Source: UBA1563 sp041671545
GTDB lineage: Bacteria > Bacteroidota > Ignavibacteria > Ignavibacteriales > Ignavibacteriaceae
Length of the DNA: 64,000 bases
Direction: 5' to 3'
Assembly: GCA_041671545.1 (NCBI GenBank)
Contig: JBAZBI010000009.1
Span: 62,001 to 126,000 of the forward strand
Both the position numbers and the translations under genes were made by a program. Every line of letters starts with the position of its first letter. Within the stretch, counting starts at the first letter, position 1. Positions 36,340 through 44,151 of this stretch are shown piece by piece. Below the pieces are notes generated by a model. The model was not told the DNA's origin, did no database searches, and saw only the letters and a program-made list of their open reading frames with translations.

Positions 36340-36792
36340 TTAACTTCCGTCAACATCAGAAAAACGGCTCAACAATTTATCCAACTCATGATCGGGAAAT
36401 ATTTCCTGCACTTTTTGAAAATAGACCCGTTCTTCAAATCGAATATGTTTTTCCAACAGCATTCCGATTCTATCAAGCATAGTTTCCACATCCTCGGGTG
36501 TTGACAATTTTTGGATCAACCTCTTCAACTTTTTATGTTCGCTAATAAGCTGGACGGTTTGTTCTTTCAATAGATCGCTCTGCTTATTAACAAATGGGAA
36601 TAAAATTTCTTCTTCAAACTGAAAATGTTTTGCCAGGTCGGTTTTGTAAAAGGAGATTGTGTAATTTCTCTTCCCTTCATCATCGGTGGGAAGGTCTTTA
36701 AAATTTGGACCATCTTTCTTCAGAATTTGTGCGAGGATTAAAGCCGCATGATGTTCACGTGATAAGTTTATGAGCGCTGAGTGTCTTTTCAT
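36340..36792 (-). CDS. Hemerythrin HHE-domain protein
   Basis: This is a diiron hemerythrin-like four-helix protein of 150 residues, with ALINLSREHHAALILAQIL at the start and the helix motifs HFQFEEEILFP, LISEHKKLKRL and HIRFEERVYF. Such proteins bind O2 or NO or store iron. It follows ric by 5 bases, so a role in nitrosative stress alongside RIC is likely. The binding ligand is not proven. Confidence 0.88.
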   Translation of the reverse strand: MKRHSALINLSREHHAALILAQILKKDGPNFKDLPTDDEGKRNYTISFYKTDLAKHFQFEEEILFPFVNKQSDLLKEQTVQLISEHKKLKRLIQKLSTPEDVETMLDRIGMLLEKHIRFEERVYFQKVQEIFPDHELDKLLSRFSDVDGS

Positions 36793-36797
36793 ATTAT

Positions 36798-37535
36798 TTA
36801 CTGATTTTCACTTTCGCAAATTAAACTTTTGGGGAACAAAATGTTATTCTCCAGATGAACATGTTTGTGCAGATCGTTTTCAAAATTTTCCAACTCAGCG
36901 TAATATACTTTAAAGGTATTGCATGCATCTGCTGGTGGATTATAATTATTCGATAATTTTTTAATTGAATCGAATGCGCTCCCCGCATTTTCATGTTCTG
37001 CTTCCATTACACGGATTGGATGAGCGATAGAACCAAAAGGAGGCCGAATATATTCTACTTCTCCTCTTTTCTCTTCCGCTAATTTTTTGATCTGTGGAAA
37101 TAAGATCATTTCTTCTTTAATTAAATGTCCTTCAAATTCAACTTTTACTCCGGCAAAAAGTTGAGCGATTTCTAATACTTCCGGATGATTAGATCCATGA
37201 GCATTCACTACTTTGTTTCCAAGTTCGGTAATGAATGGGAGTTTTTCCCGTACGAATGCATGATGTGTTTTGATGATATAATCTACTAACTTATCCAACT
37301 CCATATTGTTAAAATCAATCGACGAAGTATCGTTCGATTGAAAAGCATCTGCAAGGTTTGTTAACATAATTTCCATCGGAATTTGTTTTTCGTTCGCCGC
37401 ATCAATCAATGATCTATTGCCGTGGCAGCAAAAATCTAATCCGTATTTTTCAAAAACTGCTGCCGATCTGAAATCGTCGGTAACAATTTCAGATAAAGTT
37501 TTTTGTTCGAGGTTTTCTGCTTGTTTCATGTTCAT
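36798..37535 (-). CDS. ric: Iron-sulfur cluster repair di-iron protein (RIC/ScdA/YtfE)
   Basis: RIC repairs Fe-S clusters damaged by NO or oxidants. The 245-residue product begins with a ScdA-N (DUF542) domain (LSEIVTDDFRSAAVFEKYGL, then CCHG with adjacent cysteines), followed by a hemerythrin-like domain with FEGHLIKEEMILFPQIK and HVHLENNILFP. The ATG at 37535 has AAGGAAAG before it; an internal ATG two codons later is possible. It sits 11 bases after the SCO gene. Confidence 0.93.
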   Translation of the reverse strand: MNMKQAENLEQKTLSEIVTDDFRSAAVFEKYGLDFCCHGNRSLIDAANEKQIPMEIMLTNLADAFQSNDTSSIDFNNMELDKLVDYIIKTHHAFVREKLPFITELGNKVVNAHGSNHPEVLEIAQLFAGVKVEFEGHLIKEEMILFPQIKKLAEEKRGEVEYIRPPFGSIAHPIRVMEAEHENAGSAFDSIKKLSNNYNPPADACNTFKVYYAELENFENDLHKHVHLENNILFPKSLICESENQ

Positions 37536-37546
37536 TTTCTTTCCTT

Positions 37547-38197
37547 TTATATTTTTTTTATAAATTCTTTTACATCTTGATTTAAACCGATTAGCTGAAA
37601 AGCGATCTCCCCTTTTTCATTCAACAGCGTGATCATATTGGTATGCGAAAAATCTCCATTTGCTTCTTTGCGGAATTTGAATCCAAGCAAAGCTGCAATT
37701 TCAAGGATGTCATCGTTTTTTCCAGTCAGTAAAGACCATCGGTTCAAATCAAGATTTTTTCTCTTTGCATATTGAAGCAGTTTTTCCGGTGTATCTCTCT
37801 CGGGATCGATCGAAAGAAATACAAATTGTGTTTCAGCGAGTTTTTCATTCGACAAACTTTTTTCGATTTTCTGCATGTCGTTTAAGATGATTGGACATGC
37901 GTATGTACAGCTTGCGAAGAACATTGCCAATACAACTTTCTTTCCTTGATATTTTCCAAGATGAACTGGTTTGTTGTTTTGATCTGTCCAATTTCCAGTT
38001 AATTGGTAGATTGATTTATCACTGAATTCCGCTGCTTCAAAATCTTCACTACAACAAGATTTTTTTGTTTTATCGGTTTTTGATTCAACAGTTTTCGTGT
38101 TTACTTTTTTCTCATCGCTCTTTTCACATGAAAGAATTCCAATTGCAAAAAAAGTCAGTAAGAATATTTTGCTTATTCCGACAATTTCTTTTTTCAT
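37547..38197 (-). CDS. SCO1/SenC family copper chaperone, lipoprotein
   Basis: SCO proteins deliver copper or act as thiol reductases in cuproenzyme assembly. From the ATG at 38195-38197 the product is 216 residues, with a lipoprotein signal (LFAIGILSC-like, lipobox ILSC). The redox and copper motif CTYACP and a later histidine (GDFSHTNMITLL) are present. The first 45 bases of the longer frame overlap the previous gene, so the internal ATG is preferred. That start shares ATGA with the upstream stop codon. It is probably the copper chaperone for the adjacent NirK. Confidence 0.92.
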   Translation of the reverse strand: MKKEIVGISKIFLLTFFAIGILSCEKSDEKKVNTKTVESKTDKTKKSCCSEDFEAAEFSDKSIYQLTGNWTDQNNKPVHLGKYQGKKVVLAMFFASCTYACPIILNDMQKIEKSLSNEKLAETQFVFLSIDPERDTPEKLLQYAKRKNLDLNRWSLLTGKNDDILEIAALLGFKFRKEANGDFSHTNMITLLNEKGEIAFQLIGLNQDVKEFIKKI

Positions 38198-39015
38198 TTT
38201 TTCTTTTCCTTTTTTATTAAATCTTTTACACATCTGAATCCCAGATTATGAATTGCATACGTTGCCTGCAGACTGCTACGAAATCCGAAACGCATGAAGG
38301 CGGCGTAATCTGAAAAATCCGAAGAGCTAACCGCACCACTCCCGCAGAACAAATTTCTTTCCAAATTGGCATCTCCTCGCGATTCACCTGTTACTAACGC
38401 AGTGTTGAAATCAAGCACCCATTCCCATATCAATCCGTGCAAATCATACACGTGATAAAAATTTGGCTTTGATTTACCAACCGCTTGTAATCCTTTTTTG
38501 TTTGGTATAGAGTACCATTGCAAAATTGTTTTTTTATATTCGATGTCTTTTATTCCATCAGCTTTTGTTGCACTTGCTCTGCCGATATATTCCCATTCAG
38601 AAATTGTCGGAAGTCGCTTCCCAACTGAAGAAGCAAACGCTTTTGCAGCAAACCATGAAATATTTGTAACAGGACTTTTAGGATCGACGTTTTCACCTAA
38701 TTCCAAATCCGATTTCCAGTGGCTCAAATAATTTGTATCGGCAAAAATTCTTTTCACTTTGGATTTTCTCCATCGCGGATTCTTAATTACAAATTCAAGA
38801 AACTCTTCGTTGGTTACGGGATACTGGTCCACAAAAAAAGACTTGACGATTACCTTTGCATTGCTTGAATCGCTAAAAAAAGGCTTATACGAACCGGCAG
38901 GAATGAACTCCATCTTTTCTTTTCCGTGTTGAATAGTTTTCTTTTGTGCACTTGCTGAGCTTAGCAAAAACTGCAAGAGAATAAAAATAAAGATGGTGTA
39001 CTTCCACCGTTTCAT
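38194..39015 (-). CDS. nirV: NirV-like FGE-sulfatase (SUMF1) domain protein
   Basis: The 273-residue product is an exported (signal MKRWKYTIFIFILLQFLLSS) formylglycine-generating enzyme-like protein with KLMEFIP-type and GKRLPTISEWEYIGRA motifs, the YDLHGLIWEWVLDF segment, and FCGSG and LGFRC cysteines. A protein of this family, NirV, is encoded beside nirK in other nitrite-reducing bacteria (from memory). Its role is uncertain; copper-site maturation is one idea. It follows nirK by 2 bases and overlaps the SCO start, so the three are translationally linked. Confidence 0.8.
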   Translation of the reverse strand: MKRWKYTIFIFILLQFLLSSASAQKKTIQHGKEKMEFIPAGSYKPFFSDSSNAKVIVKSFFVDQYPVTNEEFLEFVIKNPRWRKSKVKRIFADTNYLSHWKSDLELGENVDPKSPVTNISWFAAKAFASSVGKRLPTISEWEYIGRASATKADGIKDIEYKKTILQWYSIPNKKGLQAVGKSKPNFYHVYDLHGLIWEWVLDFNTALVTGESRGDANLERNLFCGSGAVSSSDFSDYAAFMRFGFRSSLQATYAIHNLGFRCVKDLIKKEKKK

Positions 39016-39017
39016 TT

Positions 39018-40466
39018 CTATTTCCCTCTTACCTTTGCAACTTCTTCCGGAGTAACGATATCTGTTTTATTTCCAAATGAATTTCGAACATACGTGAGAA
39101 CCGCTGCAACATGTACATCATCAAGTGTTTGCGGCGGCATAACGTTGTTATACTTTTTGCCGTTCACAATAACTTCACCTTGCAAACCTTTGATGACGGT
39201 TGCAATTGCCCGTTCTTTATTTTTTAATAAATAATCTGATTGCGCCAACGGCGGAAAAACATTCGGCATTCCTTTTCCATCTGCCTGGTGACAAGCTTGA
39301 CATGAAGAAGAAAAAACTGTCTTGCCGAATGCGAGTAATTCTTCTTTTGACATTTTTTTATTTGGATCAGGTGCCCCGTTAAGGAGATTCGCTTTTAACA
39401 TCGCATCGCTCGGGTTGCCGTTGCCAAGATAAACTTCATCTTTTTGTTTGCCGGAATAAGTATCTGTTTGAGGTTCGCCGCTAACTTTCAACATTCCAAG
39501 TGCACCTTTGTTGAAAGCTCTAAAGATTGAGTGATCAACCAAAATAAAAGTTCCGGGAACCTCACATTTAAATTCTACAATTGAAGAACCGCCGGCAGGA
39601 ATGAGCGTTGTCTGCACATTATTTTGATTTACGTTTGTTCCCCCTTCGCCATAGACTTTGTTAAAAATTTCTCCGATAACGTGAAAGGAAGAAACCAAAT
39701 TCGGTCCGCCGTTGCCAAGATATAGTCTAACTGTTTCGCCTACGTTTGCCGTTATTGCATTATCACCAACTAATGCACCAACTGAGCCGTTAAACACAAC
39801 ATATGGGGGATTTTCATCAACAGCCTTTGCTTGACTAAAAGGCTGCAAACCCGGCGCTCCGTAATTTCCTTCTGTATAAAATTCGCTCTGCATGATGTAA
39901 TATTCTTTATCAACTTTCGGCAAACCTTCTTTTGGTTCAACTAAAATTAAACCATACATGCCGTTTGCAATGTGCATTCCAACCGGAGCCGTTGCACAAT
40001 GATAGACATACAATCCGGCATTCAAGGCTTTAAAAGAAAAAGTTGATGAATGTCCCGGTGCGGTAAATGATGATGCCGCTCCGCCGCCCGGACCGGTAAC
40101 CGCATGAAGATCAATGTTATGAGGCATCTTGCTTGTTGGATCGTTGTGAAGATGAAATTCAATCAAATCACCTTCCCGTACTCTGATAAATTCTCCAGGA
40201 ACATTTCCACCGAATGTCCAAAAAACATACTCAACTCCATCAGCTAATTTTTTTACAACTTCCTGAGTTTCAAGATTAATAATAACTTTTGTCGGATGAG
40301 TTCGAGTAATTGGAGGTGGGACAAAAGGTGCATTTGTTAAGACAGCTTCTTCCACTCCTTCAATTTCTTCTTTGCCGGATTGATCGCAGCTTATAAGGGT
40401 AAATGTAATTAACGATGCTAAACTAAACAGTAGAACCATCTTTAGCTTGTGTTGTGAGTTTTTCAT
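39018..40466 (-). CDS. nirK: Copper nitrite reductase NirK fused to cytochrome c, lipoprotein
   Basis: NirK reduces nitrite to NO. The 482-residue product has a lipoprotein signal (lipobox Cys27), so it is membrane-anchored. Two cupredoxin domains contain the type 1 Cu ligands H116, C157, H165 and M170 and the type 2 ligands H121, H156 and H312, with catalytic Asp119 and His262. The motif PHNIDLHAVTG is clear. A cytochrome c domain is fused at the C-terminus (CQACH, C389-H393, with a distal Met near NNVMPPQ). The fused heme likely feeds the type 1 site directly. It follows the polyferredoxin gene by 7 bases. Confidence 0.95.
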   Translation of the reverse strand: MKNSQHKLKMVLLFSLASLITFTLISCDQSGKEEIEGVEEAVLTNAPFVPPPITRTHPTKVIINLETQEVVKKLADGVEYVFWTFGGNVPGEFIRVREGDLIEFHLHNDPTSKMPHNIDLHAVTGPGGGAASSFTAPGHSSTFSFKALNAGLYVYHCATAPVGMHIANGMYGLILVEPKEGLPKVDKEYYIMQSEFYTEGNYGAPGLQPFSQAKAVDENPPYVVFNGSVGALVGDNAITANVGETVRLYLGNGGPNLVSSFHVIGEIFNKVYGEGGTNVNQNNVQTTLIPAGGSSIVEFKCEVPGTFILVDHSIFRAFNKGALGMLKVSGEPQTDTYSGKQKDEVYLGNGNPSDAMLKANLLNGAPDPNKKMSKEELLAFGKTVFSSSCQACHQADGKGMPNVFPPLAQSDYLLKNKERAIATVIKGLQGEVIVNGKKYNNVMPPQTLDDVHVAAVLTYVRNSFGNKTDIVTPEEVAKVRGK

Positions 40467-40473
40467 TGGCTTC

Positions 40474-41559
40474 TCATTTCTTGTTATCTATATTATTTTG
40501 ATTTGATGTTGTATCGGTTTCGAGTTCATCTATACTACTTACGTGTCCGATGCGCTCAACGTTTTTGTGAAGAAGAAGATATTCTGTTTTTGTAATGCTG
40601 TTCTGCCACTTCCCCGTTAACATTCCAACCGCTGTGATGATCATTAAAATTCCGGCAACCCCAATAACAACAAACTTTTTATTAATCACTATTTTTGATT
40701 TTATTGGTTGGAGATAAAGCGTATCAGCTACCGGACACGCATCTACACAATTCATACACGTGGTGCATTCGTCGCTTATTACAATTTTAACTTTATCAAC
40801 TTTAATAGCAGAAGGACAAGCTTTCGCACACAAACCGCAATCAACGCAACTTGAATTGTTGCGTTTAATTTTATTCGGACTGAGCAGCGAGAAAATTCCA
40901 AGCAGCGCACCATATGGGCATAAATACCGGCACCAGAAATTTCTAATAACTATTGAAAGTAGGAATAGAACCGAAAGAACGATGATCGAAAACCTTGTGA
41001 TGTCCACAAAAAAGTAATACAACTTCATATCGGCAACAATGTTGTATGGACTATCGAGAAAGAATTTCAAGGTCAGCGCATCCATTCCCATAAAAATTGA
41101 ATAGGCAAAAAAAGCAAGGATCAAATATTTTAAGCTGCGAAGCGGATAATCTAAAATTTTAGGAACGCTGATCTTTCTTCCGAAAAGTTTTTCTCCAAAA
41201 TCTCCAATGAGTTCCGAAAGAAAACCAACCGGACAAAACCAACTGCAAAAAGATTTTCCGAAAACAAACGAAACAGCGACGATTCCAACAAAAATGAAAA
41301 ATCCTGCCGGATGAACTTGGTGCACACTTCCGGTTAAGAAAAAGTAGTAAACACTCATTAACGAACTGATTGGAAGAAAACCATCAACACCGGGAGGACG
41401 CTGATAAAATGAGGCTGTTCCGTTGCTTTCTAAAAATCTAGTAAAGAGAAAGAATTCAATTCCTATCCACACACAAAGCAGTGCAAAGATCAACTGAATC
41501 GTAAACCGGTACTTTTGTATCGGCTTTTCTCTGTTTTTTATGATAGTTATTTTTCTCAT
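40474..41559 (-). CDS. Membrane polyferredoxin, NosR/NapH/CcoG-like
   Basis: This 361-residue membrane protein has about five hydrophobic segments and two cysteine-proline motifs, CSWFCPVGF and CRYLCPYGA, on loops between them. Two C-terminal 4Fe-4S clusters follow (CVDCGLCAKACPS and CTTCMNCVDACPV). This is the core of the NapH/NosR/CcoG ferredoxin type; a separate FMN-binding domain is absent. It probably passes electrons between the quinone pool and NirK. It is the first gene of the nitrite operon, with an operator-like inverted repeat touching its start codon. Confidence 0.85.
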   Translation of the reverse strand: MRKITIIKNREKPIQKYRFTIQLIFALLCVWIGIEFFLFTRFLESNGTASFYQRPPGVDGFLPISSLMSVYYFFLTGSVHQVHPAGFFIFVGIVAVSFVFGKSFCSWFCPVGFLSELIGDFGEKLFGRKISVPKILDYPLRSLKYLILAFFAYSIFMGMDALTLKFFLDSPYNIVADMKLYYFFVDITRFSIIVLSVLFLLSIVIRNFWCRYLCPYGALLGIFSLLSPNKIKRNNSSCVDCGLCAKACPSAIKVDKVKIVISDECTTCMNCVDACPVADTLYLQPIKSKIVINKKFVVIGVAGILMIITAVGMLTGKWQNSITKTEYLLLHKNVERIGHVSSIDELETDTTSNQNNIDNKK

Positions 41560-41582
41560 TATCGGATATAATAGTCTGATTA
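41559..41582 (-). promoter_or_regulatory. Second candidate operator, upstream of the nitrite operon
   Basis: On the minus strand the sequence reads TAATCAGA, then 8 bases, then TCCGATAA. It matches the half-sites and the 8-base spacing of the perfect repeat upstream of the Rrf2 gene (2 mismatches in the second half). It touches the start codon of the polyferredoxin gene. The shared spacing is the main reason to call it. Confidence 0.5.
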
Positions 41583-41595
41583 TAATGTAAATTTT

Positions 41596-42405
41596 TTAAT
41601 TGATCGAAATAAGCAAAGCAAAAAATAGTGAGTAGCCTAAGAGAGTCAGTCCAACACGTTTAAAGTCGGTAACTACTCTTCCTGAAAAATATATTTTGAA
41701 TGCATGCACGATCATCGGAGCAAATGCAAGTGCCTTAAAATATTGATTCGGGAAAACAACGAGAAACGAAATAAGAAAAAGAGTAAGGGCTAAATGATAA
41801 ACAAAGTGAATGTTTTTTGAAGAAATTAGCCCGCGATTAAAATTCTTCCCTTTTGTGTCCGAAAGTCTTTCAATTAAAAAATTGACATAACAAGTACCGG
41901 AGAAAAAGAATAAGATATTCAAAATCCATAGGGTGATTGCTTGATCGGTAATCTGGTTTTCCAAACAATAAACTGCAATTGGAGCAGTAGAAGTTAAAAT
42001 GAATACTCCGAGAAATTCCCTTAAAAACGAAAATACTCCTGACGATTTTATACTCACGCTCAAAATGAAAATAAGACTAGCGGTAATTCCAAAACCCAAA
42101 AGCAAATATTTCTGTAAGAAGTAAACTTCATAGACTAAAAAACCGGTTGCAAAGAATACGTAAACTAAAAATGAAGCCAACGCATCATGAAATTTTTGAT
42201 TTTTCATTCTACCGGAAGACCATTCGCGATACATAACCTCCGCCGGTTTGTAAAGCATGAATGAAAAAAGTATTAGAAAGAAAAGCGGGATAATCTCAAC
42301 TGAAAATATTTTGGTGGAGAGGATTCCCGTAACCATTGGAACAAACAGAACTGCCCATGAACCGTGTTCGTTTGTTACAATCAATGTTTGGTTTCCGATT
42401 TTCAT
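41596..42405 (-). CDS. YwiC-like multi-span membrane protein
   Basis: This 269-residue protein has about eight hydrophobic segments and the YwiC-type start VTNEHGSWAVLFVPMVTGI. A YwiC gene lies near the nar (nitrate respiration) locus in Bacillus (from memory), so an association with nitrogen oxide metabolism is recurrent. Function is unknown; UbiA-like membrane transferases are a possible distant link. It starts 2 bases after the Rrf2 gene and precedes the operator of the nitrite operon. Confidence 0.75.
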   Translation of the reverse strand: MKIGNQTLIVTNEHGSWAVLFVPMVTGILSTKIFSVEIIPLFFLILFSFMLYKPAEVMYREWSSGRMKNQKFHDALASFLVYVFFATGFLVYEVYFLQKYLLLGFGITASLIFILSVSIKSSGVFSFLREFLGVFILTSTAPIAVYCLENQITDQAITLWILNILFFFSGTCYVNFLIERLSDTKGKNFNRGLISSKNIHFVYHLALTLFLISFLVVFPNQYFKALAFAPMIVHAFKIYFSGRVVTDFKRVGLTLLGYSLFFALLISIN

Positions 42406-42406
42406 C

Positions 42407-42841
42407 TTACTTCAATGATTTAATTTTTTGCAGCACTTTGTGGGTATAATTGTCGATCGTTTCCTCGTTCAACATTTTAAATGTTTCATCGATAAGCTGT
42501 GACCAGGTTTTATGCATTGGACAGGGGGTCTCCGATGAACAGTGAGGGAAGCCTAGAACACACTTTGAAAAAACATCTGACCCATCAATGGCCAAAACAA
42601 TATCAAGCAGATGAATTTTGTTTGGCTTTTTTGCCAAAGAAAACCCCCCCATCTTCCCTTTTTTAGAGGAAACAATTCCGCTTGCGGTAAGCTCTTGTAG
42701 AATTTTTGAAACAAATTCTTTTGGAATTTTTAACTCATGCGCAATCTCGTCTGAAGAGATCACATCTCGTCCTTCGTTAGAAGAAAGATAGAGGACAGCT
42801 TGGATTCCTAATTCACATTTTCTTGAAAATATTATTGCCAT
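42407..42841 (-). CDS. Rrf2-family transcriptional regulator, NsrR-like
   Basis: Rrf2 regulators bind DNA through a winged helix and sense NO, iron or Fe-S state through a cluster. The 144-residue product has the DNA-binding domain (RKCELGIQAVLYLSS; IPKEFVSKILQELTASGIV) and three cysteines C94, C101 and C107, in the CVLGFPHC...C arrangement expected for cluster ligands. Placement next to nitrite/NO genes argues for an NsrR-type NO sensor. Its start codon is 4 bases from a perfect inverted repeat, so autoregulation is likely. Confidence 0.88.
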   Translation of the reverse strand: MAIIFSRKCELGIQAVLYLSSNEGRDVISSDEIAHELKIPKEFVSKILQELTASGIVSSKKGKMGGFSLAKKPNKIHLLDIVLAIDGSDVFSKCVLGFPHCSSETPCPMHKTWSQLIDETFKMLNEETIDNYTHKVLQKIKSLK

Positions 42842-42845
42842 ATTA

Positions 42846-42867
42846 AATCAGATTTTTTTGTCTGATT
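42846..42867 (-). promoter_or_regulatory. Candidate Rrf2 operator (perfect inverted repeat)
   Basis: A perfect 7-bp inverted repeat, AATCAGA / TCTGATT, with an 8-base spacer lies 4 bases from the Rrf2 start codon, in the divergent region shared with the outer-membrane protein gene at 42961. Binding here could repress the regulator and possibly the divergent gene. It pairs with the site at 41559-41582. Confidence 0.6.
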
Positions 42868-42960
42868 AAAGTTAAGCTATTTTTTCGTGCAAGTCAAGAT
42901 TATTTAAAAAAATATTTCTATTTTGCTTCAGAATTTTTTCAAAAACCAATCGGAGTTTCT

Positions 42961-44136
42961 ATGAAAAGGGCGACGCGTTTTTTGATCCTTTTATTCATAG
43001 CCGGAATCGGTTCAAGTTTAGGTCAAAATGTAAATGTAACAGATTACCAGGTTCCCGTCAGTAGTGCAACTGTTTTCCGTTTTGACGGTAATTGGAGCTG
43101 GTCTCAGAATGGTTCTACCGTAACCTCAAACGATGCCCGTGGTAAAGTGCTTTATAAGACTTTTTATTCTTCACTTCCCCTTGCCTGGTTTCTAAACGTC
43201 GATGCCGTCGGCGGGAAAAATCTATCGGTTTATAATCACAATCTTAAAGTTGATGTAAGTTTTCTGAAATATTTTTTAGAGAGCGCCGATTTTTTCGGTT
43301 CAGCTCAAGTTGTTGCCCAGCATATCGGTTCTTCAAAAAGCACAACACAAGCCAACGATAATTACCGGCAGATTAAATCTGATATTACGGTAGGATTTGG
43401 TTACGGACGATATATCAATGCAACTGCTTTAGCTAAGGCTGTCCGTATTGAAGGACATCTACTTAGAGATAATGTCATTAAAGACAATCTTCCAAAAGAA
43501 ACCATGATCGCCATTGCGAATATCATCGATCGTCAACAGGAATATCAGGAAGTCTATCAAACTACATACGAAACTTTTTGGTTTGACGATATTGAAAAGG
43601 AAATTCAAAAGAGCGGTTTAATCGATGAGTTCGGCGGAGTCGGATCAATAGGATTTCAGAGAATGCGGCAGGTTTTGTTCAATATTAATGAAAAAGTAAA
43701 TGACAGATATTACGGATGGTTAACTTCTTTAGGTATTTCAATTCCTACTTCAACAAGCGATCGTTCTCCCGCCGGTTCTCCCGAAGCAAGTTTGAGCGGC
43801 AGATATTCTTTCCCGATAAGCTGGGATACTCAAATCAACTTTAAAATAGATGTTCTATCGCCTCTGGATAGTTTGTACTTTAAGAAATATACAGTGCGCG
43901 CCAATCTTGATTTTATTTATGAATTGAGTAACCGTGTAAATTTTGTTTCCGGCTATAAATTCGATTATGTAAAACAACCGGGTATAGTTGCTGAGCCGGT
44001 TCATAATCTTGATGCAGCTTTTTTGTATTACGTAGAGAACAATATCTATCTAACGATTAATTCTAACCTTACAAAACAAGGCTCAAGTCCAACAGTTTTG
44101 GGAACTTCACTCGGAATAAACTACAACATTTTTTAA
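42961..44136 (+). CDS. Predicted outer-membrane beta-barrel protein
   Basis: I do not recognise a named family. The 391-residue product has a signal peptide (FLILLFIAGIGSSLGQN) and alternating hydrophobic/hydrophilic segments. These include GFGYGRYIN and a C-terminal strand set ending SLGINYNIF, whose last residue is Phe as in barrel proteins. A DUF481-like fold is possible. It is divergent from the Rrf2 gene across 119 bases containing an inverted repeat, so it may belong to the same regulon. Confidence 0.6.
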   Translation: MKRATRFLILLFIAGIGSSLGQNVNVTDYQVPVSSATVFRFDGNWSWSQNGSTVTSNDARGKVLYKTFYSSLPLAWFLNVDAVGGKNLSVYNHNLKVDVSFLKYFLESADFFGSAQVVAQHIGSSKSTTQANDNYRQIKSDITVGFGYGRYINATALAKAVRIEGHLLRDNVIKDNLPKETMIAIANIIDRQQEYQEVYQTTYETFWFDDIEKEIQKSGLIDEFGGVGSIGFQRMRQVLFNINEKVNDRYYGWLTSLGISIPTSTSDRSPAGSPEASLSGRYSFPISWDTQINFKIDVLSPLDSLYFKKYTVRANLDFIYELSNRVNFVSGYKFDYVKQPGIVAEPVHNLDAAFLYYVENNIYLTINSNLTKQGSSPTVLGTSLGINYNIF

Positions 44137-44151
44137 GAATTTTAGAGGGCA

